From the NCBI RefSeq assembly GCF_026745355.1, contig NC_079205.1:6305001-6369000 (forward strand): DNA of 64,000 bases. Direction: 5' to 3'. Position numbers and translations under genes: made by a program. This document shows positions 11,801 through 20,939 of this stretch, one piece after another. The DNA is from Beta vulgaris subsp. vulgaris (lineage: Eukaryota > Streptophyta > Magnoliopsida > Caryophyllales > Amaranthaceae). The notes under the pieces are model-generated. The model saw only the letters and a list, made by a program, of their open reading frames with translations, was not told the DNA's origin and ran no database searches. Each line of letters starts with the position of its first letter. Within the stretch, counting starts at the first letter, position 1.

Positions 11801-14800
11801 TCAGGTGGTGTTATGCCTGACAAACATGCTAAAAATCCTGCTACAGGAGGAAGCTAAAGGTTCGAAACTTGAATTTCCATCTTCAACTTCATGTCTTTCC
11901 TTTGGAGCTCTTAAACCTAGGAAACTTTGAACTCTTTGTAAGATGAGGAATATAGAGAAGAATCTTGTCAATTTAATTCATAAGTATCATGATTCAATGA
12001 AAATAAATGATATAGAGATTTATAAATATAGAGCCACATTGCGCCGAGAACTTCCATGTCTATACAACCTTTAGTCATAAATGTACTTTAAGTAAATCTA
12101 TTTGATGCACTGTCCTCATCCATTTTATTTTAGCATTAACTGTTTGTTAGATAAACAAACAAGATATTTCAATGGTCTAATTGTGCGCTGGAAAGAGTAA
12201 AAGTCAAACTGTTGCATTTATAAAAAAACAAAGGTTAGTAATATATAAATTGTTATTGCAGAACATATATGGAGATTGTTATACCAAAAAAATCCAGAAA
12301 TCATACATGTAACCGGCGAAAACGGAACCTCGATACTCCATGAATGGGCAAAAAAAGGCGAACTATGGCCGCTTCAACTGCTAGAAGAAGTTAGCATCAA
12401 GTCTCTGGAGAAGTTAAGCCTTTTAGCAGATGACAATGGTGATATTCCACTACATGTTGCCATCAAGCATGATAATGAAGAGTTTGCTTTATTCCTTGTG
12501 GTGAAATTATGTAGGATACAAGAGCCCCATCATTTGTGGCGACAGGAGAATAATGATGGGTTTATACCTTTTGATTTGGCGCTACATCATCATTTGGAAA
12601 ATGTAGTGTTGCATATCATAGCAAAGGATCCTTGGACATATAAAGAGCGTAGTAGTAGAGGAGAGAGTCGACTATTCATCGCTGTTGAAAATGGAATGGA
12701 TCAAGTTGTGCAAAATATTTGTGGTTATGTTGCTGCAAACTCCACGCGATTGATTATTCCCACTGCAAATGACGATGGTCGAACAATCATGTATGTACTT
12801 TCAAATTGCACAGGTAAGAATCTAACTGTTTTTTAGGTGTCATTCTTGTTTTTTTTTTTTTTCTGAGTGCTAGTGTCACCATCTTTTAGCTTGTTTCATG
12901 AGAATAAAGTAGTGCGTACACGTCGATGAACTATTTCTAGATACACCCACGAAAATTTTAAGATGGCGCAGCATGCTAAATAGGCGCAACACATCTGTTC
13001 TTGCACATACGCAAATTAGATCATACACTACACACATAATCGTGATGTGCATCAGGCTTTTGATTAAAGTTCTTTTCACAGAAAAATTGTCAAAAATTAC
13101 CTTTTACATGCATTCTTTTTAAAAAAACTACCTTATGTTATGTTTATTTTACAAAACTACCGTGAAAAAACTTTAAAAGCACTATCAAATTTAGAATTCC
13201 CTAACCATAGTTAACTATTGCCTCCAAATTCCTCTAATGTGAGATTACAAAAGTACCCCCTTGCATACCCTAACCACCCTCTCTCTTCTCCCTAACCTCA
13301 TCCAGCGAATTCATTCATACGACTGCATTCAAAGTCATAAACAATGGCAAAAACATTAGATTTAATTTTACAACATAAAAAAATTTCATTTTAAAGCACA
13401 CAAGATGCACACTTGGTGCAATTATGCTAGCAAATCACGTAATCCTAAGTCAATTGTACGCAGTTTGCTTCAAATTTACCCCAAAATTAGATACTCAATA
13501 CGACTGAAAATAAGATGAACCAGAAGTTAGAATTACCTGATTGAAAGATAAGAGCATAAGGTGGAAGGAAAACAATAAAGAGAGAAAGGCATTGGATTTA
13601 TAGAGGGGAGAATCGTGTGAAAGAAGAGGGAAATCTCAAAAAATGGAGGGATTTGGAGAGAATAGTTAACCATAGTTAGGAAATTCGAAATTTGATAGTG
13701 CTTTTCAATGTTTTTCTATTTATAAGGTAGTTTTGTAAAATAAACGTCACATAAGATTTTTTTTTTTAAAAAAGTGGCTTTGATAATAATAATACCTTTT
13801 TTTATTATACATCCGTGAGCTTTTCTATCACACTACTTTGTCATTCTGTTACCATATGTTGGCTCTGTTTGGCATTACTAGTTGAAAATAAACTGAAATT
13901 GATAAGGTGCTGGAACTGATAAGGTAACTGATTATTTTAATTGTTTGGCAAAATTAGTTGATTAAATTGATAAATTGTTTTGGCAAATTATTGTTGTCAA
14001 AATTCAAATAGATTTTCCAAAATTCCAGTAACCTGATTTTGAAAAGGGATATTTTTTAACTTAGCATTTAAGTCATTTTAGCCACCTGAAATTTTATTTA
14101 GATGCTCTTCAAACACTTCTAGTCATTTTAACTCCTAAAATATGTTGACATCTTATCATTTAAGGTAGCTAAAATGCTTCCTCAAACGGAGCGGTTATTC
14201 TAAATACTCTACATAGTATGCTAGCGTTGGCGCACACATAACAAATAATTGTGTTTTTACTTCACGCGCTAGTGCACTGCGGTGTTCTATGATTGCATCA
14301 ATTGTAAATAATTGAACTTTGCTTCTTAGGTAATATCTATACACGTCAAGGACTCATAATAATTTTTGTAATCACCAATAAGTAAAATAATTGCAATCTG
14401 AAGTGATCTTTATGTTCGATTCTAACGGTGCATTAGTTGTTGAAACTAGTGCTCCAAAATTAGTGGAATAAGTCCTAATATATTTTTTTTTGACATCCAT
14501 AAGTCCTAATATTTAGGAATTAACGATTAGTTGGTAGTTTTATTTTACCATGATTTTACAAGTGCCCAATGTCTCCAACGTTCTAGGTAGCACTACCTTT
14601 ACTTTTAGGAAGTGTTAGTTAGCTTATTATGCCAGATTATGGACCTATTCAGCATAAGCTTTTGTGATAGTTTTTAGTGTTTTGATTTAGTCAAAACACT
14701 AATTAAAAAAAATATGCATGTTTAGTCAAGTAGTGATATGAGTAGCTTTTAGTGGTAGAAGTAATTTTTGTCAAAATCTATAATTTTTAGTTTTTTGGGT

Positions 14801-17800
14801 ATTGTGTAGTGTATAAATTTCATATTAAAGTTTGTTTGAGTTGTTGACTCTTTACTTGTTAAACAATTACTTTGACAACTTCTTTATCGAACATCAATAT
14901 TTTATACCGCACCTCTTACACCTATACAATAAGTAATAACAAAAATTAGCACAATTAATAGCTACTCTCACAGCTAAAAGTTACTACTATAATTGCCGTT
15001 GTCGAACACGCCCTATATATCATTCGCAGTTGATACAAGATGTATCATGTGTGTATTTTCCAGTCTAATCTACATTCCCCTTTTACTTTGCTTATTTTCC
15101 TAGTTAGCTCTTTTTGTTTGTTTCTTTTTCTTTCCTAAGTACGTTTGGCTTTAGCTCAATTTGCTTTAGGTGGCTTTGGCTTATGACAAAAAATTGATTG
15201 TCTAGTTATTTATAAAAAAGTATTATTTCCTTTGTTCTTTTAGTTGACCCATTTTCTATAGGCATACTTGTTGAGATATTAATTTGAACATTAATATATC
15301 TAACTATCAATAATGAAGCAAAGATTACAAAAAGTTGATATTTGAATAATATACATTGAGATGAATCTAATAAGATCGTACATGATTATATTTTCCCTTA
15401 ATACAAATTACAAGAAGAGATAGTCAAAGTCATGTATGTGAATAGTGTCAAAAGTCAAAATAAGTCATCTAAAAAAGACAGACGAAGTATGTTGTAATGT
15501 CACTGATCATCTTCCAGACTCCCATTAACGACTTTGTTAGGATCTTTGGATTGTCTATGGTTAAGGCTAATATTGTCACGCTTGAAATGGAGTTATGGAC
15601 TTATGGTTTCATATAGCTGATAGTTTATTAGAGTAGAGAGGAGATTAAATAATATATGGAGAAGTTTTGCATTATACTTACTCAATTAATCTCAATACAA
15701 TAAGTGCCTTTTATAGGCTTACAAAACACTACTAATAACATGTCCACTACTTAACCCACTACTTTTATCCCACTAAATAGACCAGTATGTAGACCACTAC
15801 TTGTTAGTCTACTAACTAATTATTAGCAACTAGTCCTACCTATTAGGAAAACTATTTGACTAGTTTTGGAGCCTAATCCAACACACCCCCTTGCTCCAAA
15901 ATTTCTAAGAGGCAAGATTAAACATTGTGTCACAATCTTGCTTGTTCGTAATTCTTCCCGTATGATATATGGACCTTCATTTTTTTTAAATCTTCATGGA
16001 GTACTTCTCTCCATTAACATGGAAGCACTTCTCTTCCTACTATAATGCACTTCTCTTCCTAATATAATGCACTTCTCATTACCAACGTCACATTTTCGGA
16101 GCACATCTCTCCGCACGACTTTGTGAAGCACTTCTCTTCACCACGACTTTGTGAAGCACTTCTCTTCACCACTTTGCATATAATCACAAATATTTTTCTT
16201 TTCAACCACTCTTGCCATGGTGGTTTGCCCGATATTATTTTTCACTCATAAAACAGAAGATGGCCTGCAATGGCTTACTTCTTACTTCCTCTCTTTTTTT
16301 TTTTGGCCTCCAAGGATCTAACCTAAAGCTCTTGATACCATGATAGTTTATTATAGTAGAGAGGAGATTAAATAATATATGGAGAAGTTTTGCATTAAAC
16401 TTGCTTAATTAATCTCAATACAATAAGTGCCTTTTATAGGCTTACAAAACACTACTAATAATATGTTCACTACTTAACCCACTACTTTTATCCCACTAAA
16501 TAGATCATTATGTAGACCACTACTTGTTAGTCTACTAACTAATTATTAGCAACTAGTCCTACCTATTAGGAAAACTATTTGACTAGTTTTGGAGCATAAT
16601 CCAACAATAGCGATGGTTTTTTACAGCGATGTTTTTTTTTTTTTTTTTTTTTCTTAATTTCTATTGTATTTCATTAGGAAGATTTGTGCTTAATTTTAGT
16701 ATACAAAAATGAGTAGTCTGATGATGTCTGAAATATTTATGCAGAGACGACTGCCAAGTTATTGTTGAAAACATTTCCACATCTAATCACCGAGCTTGAC
16801 CAGAATGGAAAGAGACCTATTGATATAGCATCAGAATTTGGTGTTGGATGGCTTACAAAACTATTGATAACAAAAGACCCTTCCTCAATCGCAATTTCGC
16901 CGAATGTTTGGATTGAATTATGCAAGAGAGGTCACTTAGAAGCTATTGAAGCTTTTATAATACATTACGATGATTTTAGACAGCTTTGTATAGAGCAAGA
17001 AGAGTCACCCTTACACTGCATCAAACTGACTACTTATCAAGACTATGAGAAATTTCTAGCAATCCCATTGATTTGGGAGATGAAAAATAGACGTGATTAT
17101 GATGGTAAAACACCTTTGCATCGAGCACTTGAACGTGAAGATATACTATTTGCAGAAGTACTACTCCAAAAAGGCGTTAATCGCAGTATCAGAGACAAAC
17201 GACGTAAAACAGCTACAAAGTTGCTAGCACAACTATGTGACCAATATTACGAGTGGGTATGTTTACTTCCACTGCTCAAAAAAAAATTTTGGTCACCGAT
17301 GACTGTTTGGCAGTGCTCATCTAGTAGCATTGTGTTCTAACAACTATATATATCTCTGTTACTCAGACACGGATTAATAAGTGTCTACTCGGATATGGGT
17401 GTCCAAGTGTCCGACTCACTCGGCTATTTTGTAGAAAAAGTCGAGTTTTTAATTTAAAACGAAGTATCCAAGTAAAGTATCGTGTCGGATGCAACACGAC
17501 ACGACACCCAGTTTTTGAGGTAAATGAAGGTGTCGGAGTAAAACTGATATATATTATGTCTTTTTTTTTTTGCAAAATTCTTTTTATTCGACCCTTGGAT
17601 TTGAAAACCAATTGTTCTATATATATTTTGTTACTTGTAGGAGGAGATGTCTCAACGCGTTGGGATCAATCCACGGCTAAGAAATTTGGGATCATCAGCG
17701 GGTGAAATGCGAACTACATTATCAGTTGTGGCAGCTCTTTTGGCAACCCTAACATTCGCAGCAGCATACACAGTCCCTGGAGGATTTGACCAAAACAGTG

Positions 17801-18219
17801 GAGAAATCATCCTAGTAAAGAAGAAATCTTTTATAGTATTTATACTTGCTGACACTTACGCAATGTGTTGTGCCATGTTCGTGTTATTCTGCCTCATATG
17901 GTCTATGGTTTGCGATGAAGATGAATCACAGCTATTGATTGATCGAAGTGTGCTCGTACTTGTTCAGTCTTTTTATGGCACATTGGTTGCGTTTATGACT
18001 GGAGTATACACTGTCATGCACCATAAGTCATTATTTGCTGCCATTCTAATCTGCGTCATGTGCTCACTTGTCGCGATTTCATCAAATAGGAGTATCTTGT
18101 TTAGAGTACTTGATAAGTTAGATAAAAAAGATGAAGCTCGAATCAAAAATAAGGCAGGTTTTGTTGTTCATAAGATTTTGAGTGAAGTGGCTTTTAGTTT
18201 TGTTAGACGGATAATATAG
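2203..18219 (+). CDS. Ankyrin gene 1: ankyrin-repeat/PGG-domain (ACD6/ITN1-like) protein, 5 exons, internal stop in exon 2
   Basis: Exons are 2203-2839, 10301-10867, 12262-12813, 16745-17256 and 17641-18219, all with GT/AG borders. Phases agree throughout (1, 1, 1, 0), giving 948 codons plus a stop. Order: N-terminal ankyrin repeats (about residues 9-212), two homologous middle exons (213-401 and 402-585), more ankyrin repeats (586-756), and a PGG domain with about four membrane helices (757-948). Known members of this family are plant membrane proteins linked to defence, cell-death control or salt stress; the role here is inferred from family only. A TAG at codon 363 would truncate the full five-exon product to 362 residues. 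Skipping exon 2 keeps the frame (759 residues). The gene may be a pseudogene or alternatively spliced. Confidence 0.85.
2530..2566 (+). repeat. TCG/TCA trinucleotide repeat coding for a serine tract
   Basis: Consecutive TCA/TCG codons encode a serine-rich linker between two ankyrin repeats in exon 1 of gene 1. Gene 2 has a different, non-serine linker at this position. This is a likely length-variable site. Confidence 0.85.
3060..3566 (+). mobile_element. Non-autonomous Helitron, copy A
   Basis: It begins with 5' TC (TCTCTATTATATAAG) after an A. It ends with a hairpin GCACGC-atc-GCGTGC, a short spacer and CTAG, followed by T. These are the classical Helitron ends (5' TC, 3' hairpin plus CTRR, insertion between A and T). 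No Rep/helicase ORF is present. Copies of about 527 bases with the same 3' hairpin occur in intron 1 of gene 2. Confidence 0.85.
3567..4670. other. Intronic stretch without recognised gene
   Basis: AT-rich DNA with a long poly-T run near 4009-4027. A stretch starting near 3666 (CATCCGTCCCATGATGCA) looks like a Stowaway-type left end, but I could not find a matching right end. Confidence 0.4.
4671..5160 (-). repeat. Copia long terminal repeat (3' LTR, minus orientation)
   Basis: Read on the minus strand it starts TGTTGGTTTCAAGGCTTG and ends TTTTCTAACA, so it has TGTT...AACA ends. Immediately before it on the minus strand is a polypurine tract (TTTGTGGGGGAT, at 5161-5172 on plus). The adjoining Copia RNase H fragment has the same orientation, which supports a 3' LTR of about 490 bases. 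Confidence 0.75.
5161..6470 (-). pseudogene. Copia polyprotein 3' remnant (end of RT and RNase H)
   Basis: Minus-strand reading frames give Copia-type RT/RNase H sequence: [77 protein letters not shown], then [12 protein letters not shown]. There is an in-frame TAG at 6001-6003, where Copia proteins usually have a tryptophan. A further frameshift follows near 5810. The 5' part of the element (gag, protease, integrase, most of RT) is missing beyond about 6470. It sits in intron 1 of gene 1, antisense to the gene. Confidence 0.9.
6574..6970. repeat. CACCCGC/GCGGGTG-rich repeat segment, unclassified
   Basis: The stretch repeats ATCCATCACCCGC-type words and their complements (GGGATGGAAATGGATCGGG on the left, GATCCATTTTTTCGGG on the right). 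It looks like a decayed element with imperfect inverted ends. Borders and class are not resolved. Confidence 0.3.
7013..7158. repeat. Dispersed duplicate, copy 1
   Basis: From TATTTTGTTGGAGAAAACC to CTTCAATAACT this matches 8795-9234 closely. The second copy is interrupted by the MITE at 8894-9164. Both copies lie in intron 1 of gene 1 and may be fragments of one unrecognised repeat family. Confidence 0.6.
7659..8696. mobile_element. Non-autonomous hAT element
   Basis: The ends are CAGTGGCGGATCCAG on the left and CTGGATCCGCCCCTG on the right (imperfect inverted repeat). An exact 8-bp target duplication AGTATATG flanks it (7651-7658 and 8697-8704), which is diagnostic of hAT. There is no transposase ORF. 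A Tourist-like MITE (8142-8500) has landed inside it. Just right of that MITE, reading on the minus strand, are tRNA-like words (CCAATGGTTTGA and GGGTTCGACTCC). Confidence 0.9.
8142..8500. mobile_element. Tourist-like (PIF/Harbinger) MITE nested in the hAT element
   Basis: Inverted ends GGCTCCGTTTGGTAGGGCGT / ACGCCCTACCAAACGGAGCC match over 20 bases. They are flanked by TTA on both sides (8139-8141, 8501-8503), the 3-bp duplication typical of PIF/Harbinger. The interior is a large imperfect palindrome rich in GGAAAA/TTTTCC. Non-coding. Confidence 0.9.
8795..9234. repeat. Dispersed duplicate, copy 2, split by a MITE
   Basis: Its left part (8795-8893) and right part (9165-9234) together match 7013-7158. 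The intervening 271 bases are a Mutator-like MITE, so copy 2 shows the pre-insertion order. Confidence 0.6.
8894..9164. mobile_element. Mutator-like MITE
   Basis: Inverted ends GGAAAAATTATT...AATAATTTTTCC. Flanks TTTATTTTT (8885-8893) and TTTATTTTC (9165-9173) agree at 8 of 9 positions, fitting a Mutator-type 9-bp duplication. The paired repeat at 7013-7158 shows the empty site. It has the same terminal family as the element at 47597. Confidence 0.85.
9235..10300. other. Intronic stretch, no gene recognised
   Basis: The part around 9340-9760 has a more even base composition and looks like the remnant of an LTR or UTR. I can find no terminal repeat, primer site or coding motif in it. Confidence 0.4.
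10301..10867 (+). CDS. Ankyrin gene 1, exon 2 (first of two homologous middle exons; contains a stop)
   Basis: Acceptor ACTACAG at 10300, donor CCAG|GTGAG at 10868, phase 1 to phase 1, 189 codons. It encodes [17 protein letters not shown], then [20 protein letters not shown] and [20 protein letters not shown], all ankyrin-like. At 10750-10752 the frame reads TAG. Beyond it the reading frame stays open and family-like to the donor ([14 protein letters not shown] ... [11 protein letters not shown]). That fits a recent nonsense change; CAG to TAG is the simplest guess. Exon 3 is its homologue: [17 protein letters not shown], then [20 protein letters not shown]. Confidence 0.85.
10911..11165. mobile_element. 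Stowaway-like MITE (diverged)
   Basis: The left end TTCTTCGTTTAGAATTAG and the complement of the right end CTTCCTCCGTTTAAAAATAG align and continue into the shared phrase TTGCACCATTT. TA flanks both sides. It starts only 43 bases after the exon 2 donor. Its interior carries GATCTTGTTAGATTCGT, a word also found in other MITEs of this window. Confidence 0.75.
11388..11640. mobile_element. Stowaway MITE (Tc1/mariner type)
   Basis: Inverted ends CTCCCTCCGTTTCAAAATA and TATTTTGGGACGAAGGGAG, flanked by TA on both sides, as expected for Stowaway. Interior includes GGTCTTGTTAGATTCGTC. Non-coding, 253 bases. Confidence 0.9.
12262..12813 (+). CDS. Ankyrin gene 1, exon 3 (second homologous middle exon)
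   Basis: 184 codons, open, phase 1 to phase 1. Acceptor ATTGCAG at 12261 and donor CACAG|GTAAG at 12814. It encodes [73 protein letters not shown] and [20 protein letters not shown]. It is clearly the duplicate of exon 2 and, unlike it, has no stop. A transcript joining exon 1 directly to exon 3 keeps the frame. Confidence 0.9.
13080..13798. mobile_element. Foldback (TIR) DNA element, non-autonomous
   Basis: The left arm (13080-13220) and complement of the right arm (13655-13798) share long stretches, for example TTTATTTTACAAAACTACC and AGCACTATCAAATTT. The centre is non-coding. No clear target duplication was read, so the ends are approximate. Mutator-like is the best guess from the long arms. 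Confidence 0.75.
13861..14193. mobile_element. Harbinger/Tourist-like MITE (decayed)
   Basis: The left end GGCTCTGTTTGG and complement of the right end CGCTCCGTTTGA agree at 9 of 12 positions. GTT lies on both sides (13858-13860, 14194-14196) as a possible 3-bp duplication. Non-coding. Confidence 0.5.
15223..15487. mobile_element. Stowaway-like MITE (decayed)
   Basis: The left end TTATTTCCTTTGTTCTTTTAG resembles the complement of the right end CTTCGTCTGTCTTTTTTAG. TA is present on both sides. Interior carries the complement of the GATCTTATTAGATTCATCTC word shared with other MITEs here. Confidence 0.5.
15618..15883 (-). repeat. TRIM terminal repeat (3' LTR in element orientation)
   Basis: On the plus strand it runs TGATAGTTTATTAG...TAATCCAACA. 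It is the same length as the partner at 16341-16606 and differs by only a few bases by eye. Confidence 0.95.
16341..16606 (-). repeat. TRIM terminal repeat (5' LTR in element orientation)
   Basis: Partner of 15618-15883. The primer-site-like TGGTATCAAGAGC abuts it on the minus strand at 16328-16340. Confidence 0.95.
16745..17256 (+). CDS. Ankyrin gene 1, exon 4 (C-terminal ankyrin repeats)
   Basis: Acceptor TATGCAG at 16744, donor GAGTGG|GTATGT at 17257, entering in phase 1 and leaving in phase 0. It encodes [39 protein letters not shown], then ESPLHCIKL and [20 protein letters not shown]. Gene 2 exon 3 (56601-57115) is its paralogue: AWIEACKSGHMDAFLVLM, TPLHRAIERADIVFVELLL. The GKTPLHRA type of repeat before the PGG domain is usual for the family. 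Confidence 0.92.
17359..17542. repeat. MITE-like repeat in intron 4
   Basis: The left end TTACTCAGACACGG and complement of the right end TTACTCCGACACC are similar. The interior is rich in GTGTCCGA/ACACGACACG words. No clear target duplication. Intron 4 itself is 17257-17640. Confidence 0.45.
17641..18219 (+). CDS. Ankyrin gene 1, exon 5 (PGG membrane domain)
   Basis: Acceptor TTACTTGTAG at 17640, phase 0, open to TAG at 18217-18219. After a short linker ([17 protein letters not shown]) comes the PGG signature [18 protein letters not shown] followed by TVPGGFDQ. Three more hydrophobic segments follow (around [38 protein letters not shown] and [16 protein letters not shown]), giving the four-helix layout of ACD6/ITN1-type proteins. 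It probably anchors the protein in a membrane. A possible extra acceptor (TTTTGCAG at 18264) downstream could give an alternative end. Confidence 0.92.
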   Translation, partial: EEMSQRVGINPRLRNLGSSAGEMRTTLSVVAALLATLTFAAAYTVPGGFDQNSGEIILVKKKSFIVFILADTYAMCCAMFVLFCLIWSMVCDEDESQLLIDRSVLVLVQSFYGTLVAFMTGVYTVMHHKSLFAAILICVMCSLVAISSNRSILFRVLDKLDKKDEARIKNKAGFVVHKILSEVAFSFVRRII

Positions 18220-18404
18220 ATTAAACCCTTCTAATTTCGTCTCTTTCTTTGCATACTTTTGCAGATTTGGGAAGAAGTAGAGGTCAAGCTCACGGGACGA
18301 CAACGATTTTGCTTAAGGGTATATATATTGCTTTGCTTCCATACTTTGTGGTTTAGATTTTAACAATACATGATCATCAATGAATTGCTTAATAATTTCG
18401 CTTA

Positions 18405-19463
18405 GGGTTTTTTTAACTACAATAGTACAAACTTTTTGCCCGTTATCTCAACAATAATACAAATTTTTGATTAGTTTTAGGTAATATACAAATAAACTTT
18501 TGAAAAAAATATTTCCAATAGGACAATGTAACCTTTAACCTACAAAACAAGTAAGTTTTTTTTTAAAAAACCCCAAAATCTATTTCTCTCTCCTCTCCTC
18601 CCCTACCAACTGAAACCCCACCCCTCCCCAACCCTTACCCCCACGGACGAAACCACCAGTCCACCCTCACCACCCCACCACCACGAAACATCCAATCCCA
18701 GCCAGCCCAGCCTCGAAAACCACCCCTTCCATCTTTCACCCCCGAAATACACCAAACCCAGGCACCCCGCCTCTAAAAACTACCAATCCCAAATCAAACC
18801 CAACTCATCCTCCCCCATTCGAACCAAACTCCTCCTCCTCTCTTTCCGCTGCAAAATCCTAACCTCATCTTCAGAGTTAACGCCACCTTTCACGCACAAA
18901 CATATCCTCTCTTTCTTTCAATTCGCCGTTGTTCGTTACTTCGATCTTCTCTCTTCCGCTCGCGCGCTGATTTTGATGTTTCGTCCGTGGGGGGAAGGGA
19001 GGGGGGTTGGGGTAAGGTGGGGGTTTCAGTTTGTTAGGGGAGGGGTGGTTTCGGGGTGGGGGAGTGGTTTCAGGGTTTTGTAGGTTGGAAAGGGGCCAGG
19101 AGCTAAAGTGGTGGGGGTGGTCGCTGGAGGGGGTGGTGGTGGTCTGACGATCAATAGAGAAAGTGGTGGTCTGGTGGTTTGGTGTTGACCGCCAATTATG
19201 GGGAGAAAGTGTGGATATTGGTTTAGTGAAGGTGAAGGAGAAAAGGAGAAAGAAAGGAAAAAGTTTTTTTTTGAATAAAAATTTAAAACCCAACCAATGA
19301 AACAATGACACATGTCCAAGTTTATCGGTTTATCAGATTGCATCAGGTTTTGGACTACTACAGGAATTTTGTTACAAAGTTTGAATTATTAAATAACAAT
19401 TGAAAGCTTGTATTATTGTTGGAAAACGGGCTAAAATTTGTATTATTGTAGTTAAAAAATTCC
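18405..19463. mobile_element. Mutator-like foldback element
   Basis: Ends GGGTTTTTTTAACTACAAT and (complement of right) GGAATTTTTTAACTACAAT. The flanks TTTCGCTTA (18396-18404) and TTTTGCTTA (19464-19472) agree at 8 of 9 positions. The interior is CT-rich on the left, GA-rich on the right and non-coding. It lies about 185 bases downstream of the gene 1 stop. Confidence 0.85.
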
Positions 19464-19472
19464 TTTTGCTTA

Positions 19473-20939
19473 TTAGAGTAAAAACTCATGTGCTAGAAAA
19501 ACCGTAATTCTCTCAAAAAGTTCCGAGAACATATTAATATGTCAGTCAAAGGGCAATGCTATAATAAAATAATAACAACAATAATTCTGAACTCAAAATT
19601 CGAAAATAGTGTTACACATAACACACTATTATGCCTTGTATAGGTTGCACCATGCACCTAGTGCCTTATGTCATATGATCATTTGGCCTACAAGACAGTG
19701 TCATGTGTAATGTTAAAAAAAACTAGAACAATCTGCAAAATATCATTTAAAAGATATGATACCTAGAAAAATTATAAGGACAGACATATTACATAGCTAG
19801 GATGGTCTAGGTTAAATTAATTAGAAAATCTACAGAAATAAAGATTTATTATCATATTAAATGAAGAAAAAACAATCAGTTGAAACACAAACTATACGTA
19901 CGATAAATATCAGTAGTGGGAAAAAAGCTGACCTGGTTCGATTAAAATAGAATTAACTAATATGGAGCTGAACCGGAGCGACTGAGAGTGGAGTTGTGAA
20001 AAAAAATTAACTGATCCGGTCCACCACCAGATTAATGAACACTTAAGTGATCCGGTTTGGAGCACAAACCACATCAATTATGTAAGTTAACATACCCGAG
20101 TTTAAGCTCGCACCGGATCAATTAAGTCCAATTTGAATATTCTTTTTTTGAATATGCGTATAGAAGAACCTCAAAAATGAGAACCTGATTAGATGCATCT
20201 TGGTCTAACATAACTCTACCAAACCCCCTAACAACCCTTTGCTTTACTCACCTTTGCCTCTATGAAAGCAAATCATACCATCATCAACTCGACATCATAA
20301 AGACTCAACATTTAAGCCTAAATTGAATTAAAAAAATCACATTAGCAATCAAGGATGAAATGGGGGTTTATAAAAGAAATTACAAAAATAGAGGATAAAA
20401 AATTTCCCATGGCTGCTTTGGATCTGACGGCCTTTATTGTGCATTGACTGAGCTTGTGGTATTATCGTTAACTTATCATTGTGTCCGTCATTATCTCATG
20501 TCTGCTATCGTGGTAGCCGACATGAGAGTTGGGTTCATACCATACAACTTTTATCTCCAAGCCTTACTTCTATCGTCCAGTTCAATCATGAATCCAAAAC
20601 ACATTTTGCAAATATACAAACAAACTAATAACTACAAAGACTCTTCTCTTCTATTCTTCTTATCTCCAAGCCTAATTTCTTTTTCAGGGAAATGCGGGCG
20701 GAAACTCGAAGAGAAGTGACCCTCTTGAAAATGTGTAAATCAATTTGTGATAACAGGAAAAGAGAAAAAGTTCCAGTTTTGGTAGTGATATAGATATATG
20801 TATATAATATGTACTCACGTTATTAATATATAGTTTATGCATTGTCTCGAACCATCATATCGCTCTGCACAAGTTTGACTAAAGAGTTAAAAAAACAAGT
20901 GATCTAATGACAAGCAATAATTGAATTTTTGGCGAAAAA
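19473..20939. other. Intergenic stretch, nothing recognised
   Basis: AT-rich sequence with no ORF showing family motifs, no terminal repeats that I could pair and no RNA gene. Confidence 0.45.

Larger units (their letters stand above)
10868..12261 (+). other. Intron 2 of ankyrin gene 1
   Basis: Donor GTGAG at 10868, acceptor TTATTGCAG at 12261. It holds two Stowaway-type MITEs. Near 11280 a fragment starting CAGGGGCCGAGCTACATGG resembles the left end of a hAT-type element with no visible right end. Nothing is recognised in 11643-12240. Confidence 0.75.
15618..16606 (-). mobile_element. Complete TRIM retrotransposon in intron 3
   Basis: Two 266-base terminal repeats (15618-15883 and 16341-16606) flank about 457 bases of non-coding DNA. 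A perfect 5-bp target duplication ATAGC flanks it (15613-15617, 16607-16611). Orientation is minus: beside the right repeat the minus strand reads TGGTATCAAGAGC, close to the initiator-Met tRNA primer site. Beside the left repeat it reads GGAGCAAGGGGGTG, a polypurine tract. The interior has repeated CACTTCTCTTC words. It needs enzymes from another element to move. Confidence 0.95.
12814..16744 (+). other. Intron 3 of ankyrin gene 1 (3.9 kb)
   Basis: Donor GTAAG, acceptor TATGCAG at 16744. It contains a foldback element, a Harbinger-like MITE, a Stowaway-like element, a complete TRIM and a poly-T run at about 16628-16651. The stretch 14194-15222 has no gene. Part of it (about 14640-15015) has weakly complementary ends and may be another decayed MITE. 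Confidence 0.75.

Noticed and set aside
18877..19343. Minus-strand proline/threonine-rich ORFs
   Set aside because: Fall inside the non-coding centre of the Mutator-like foldback element.
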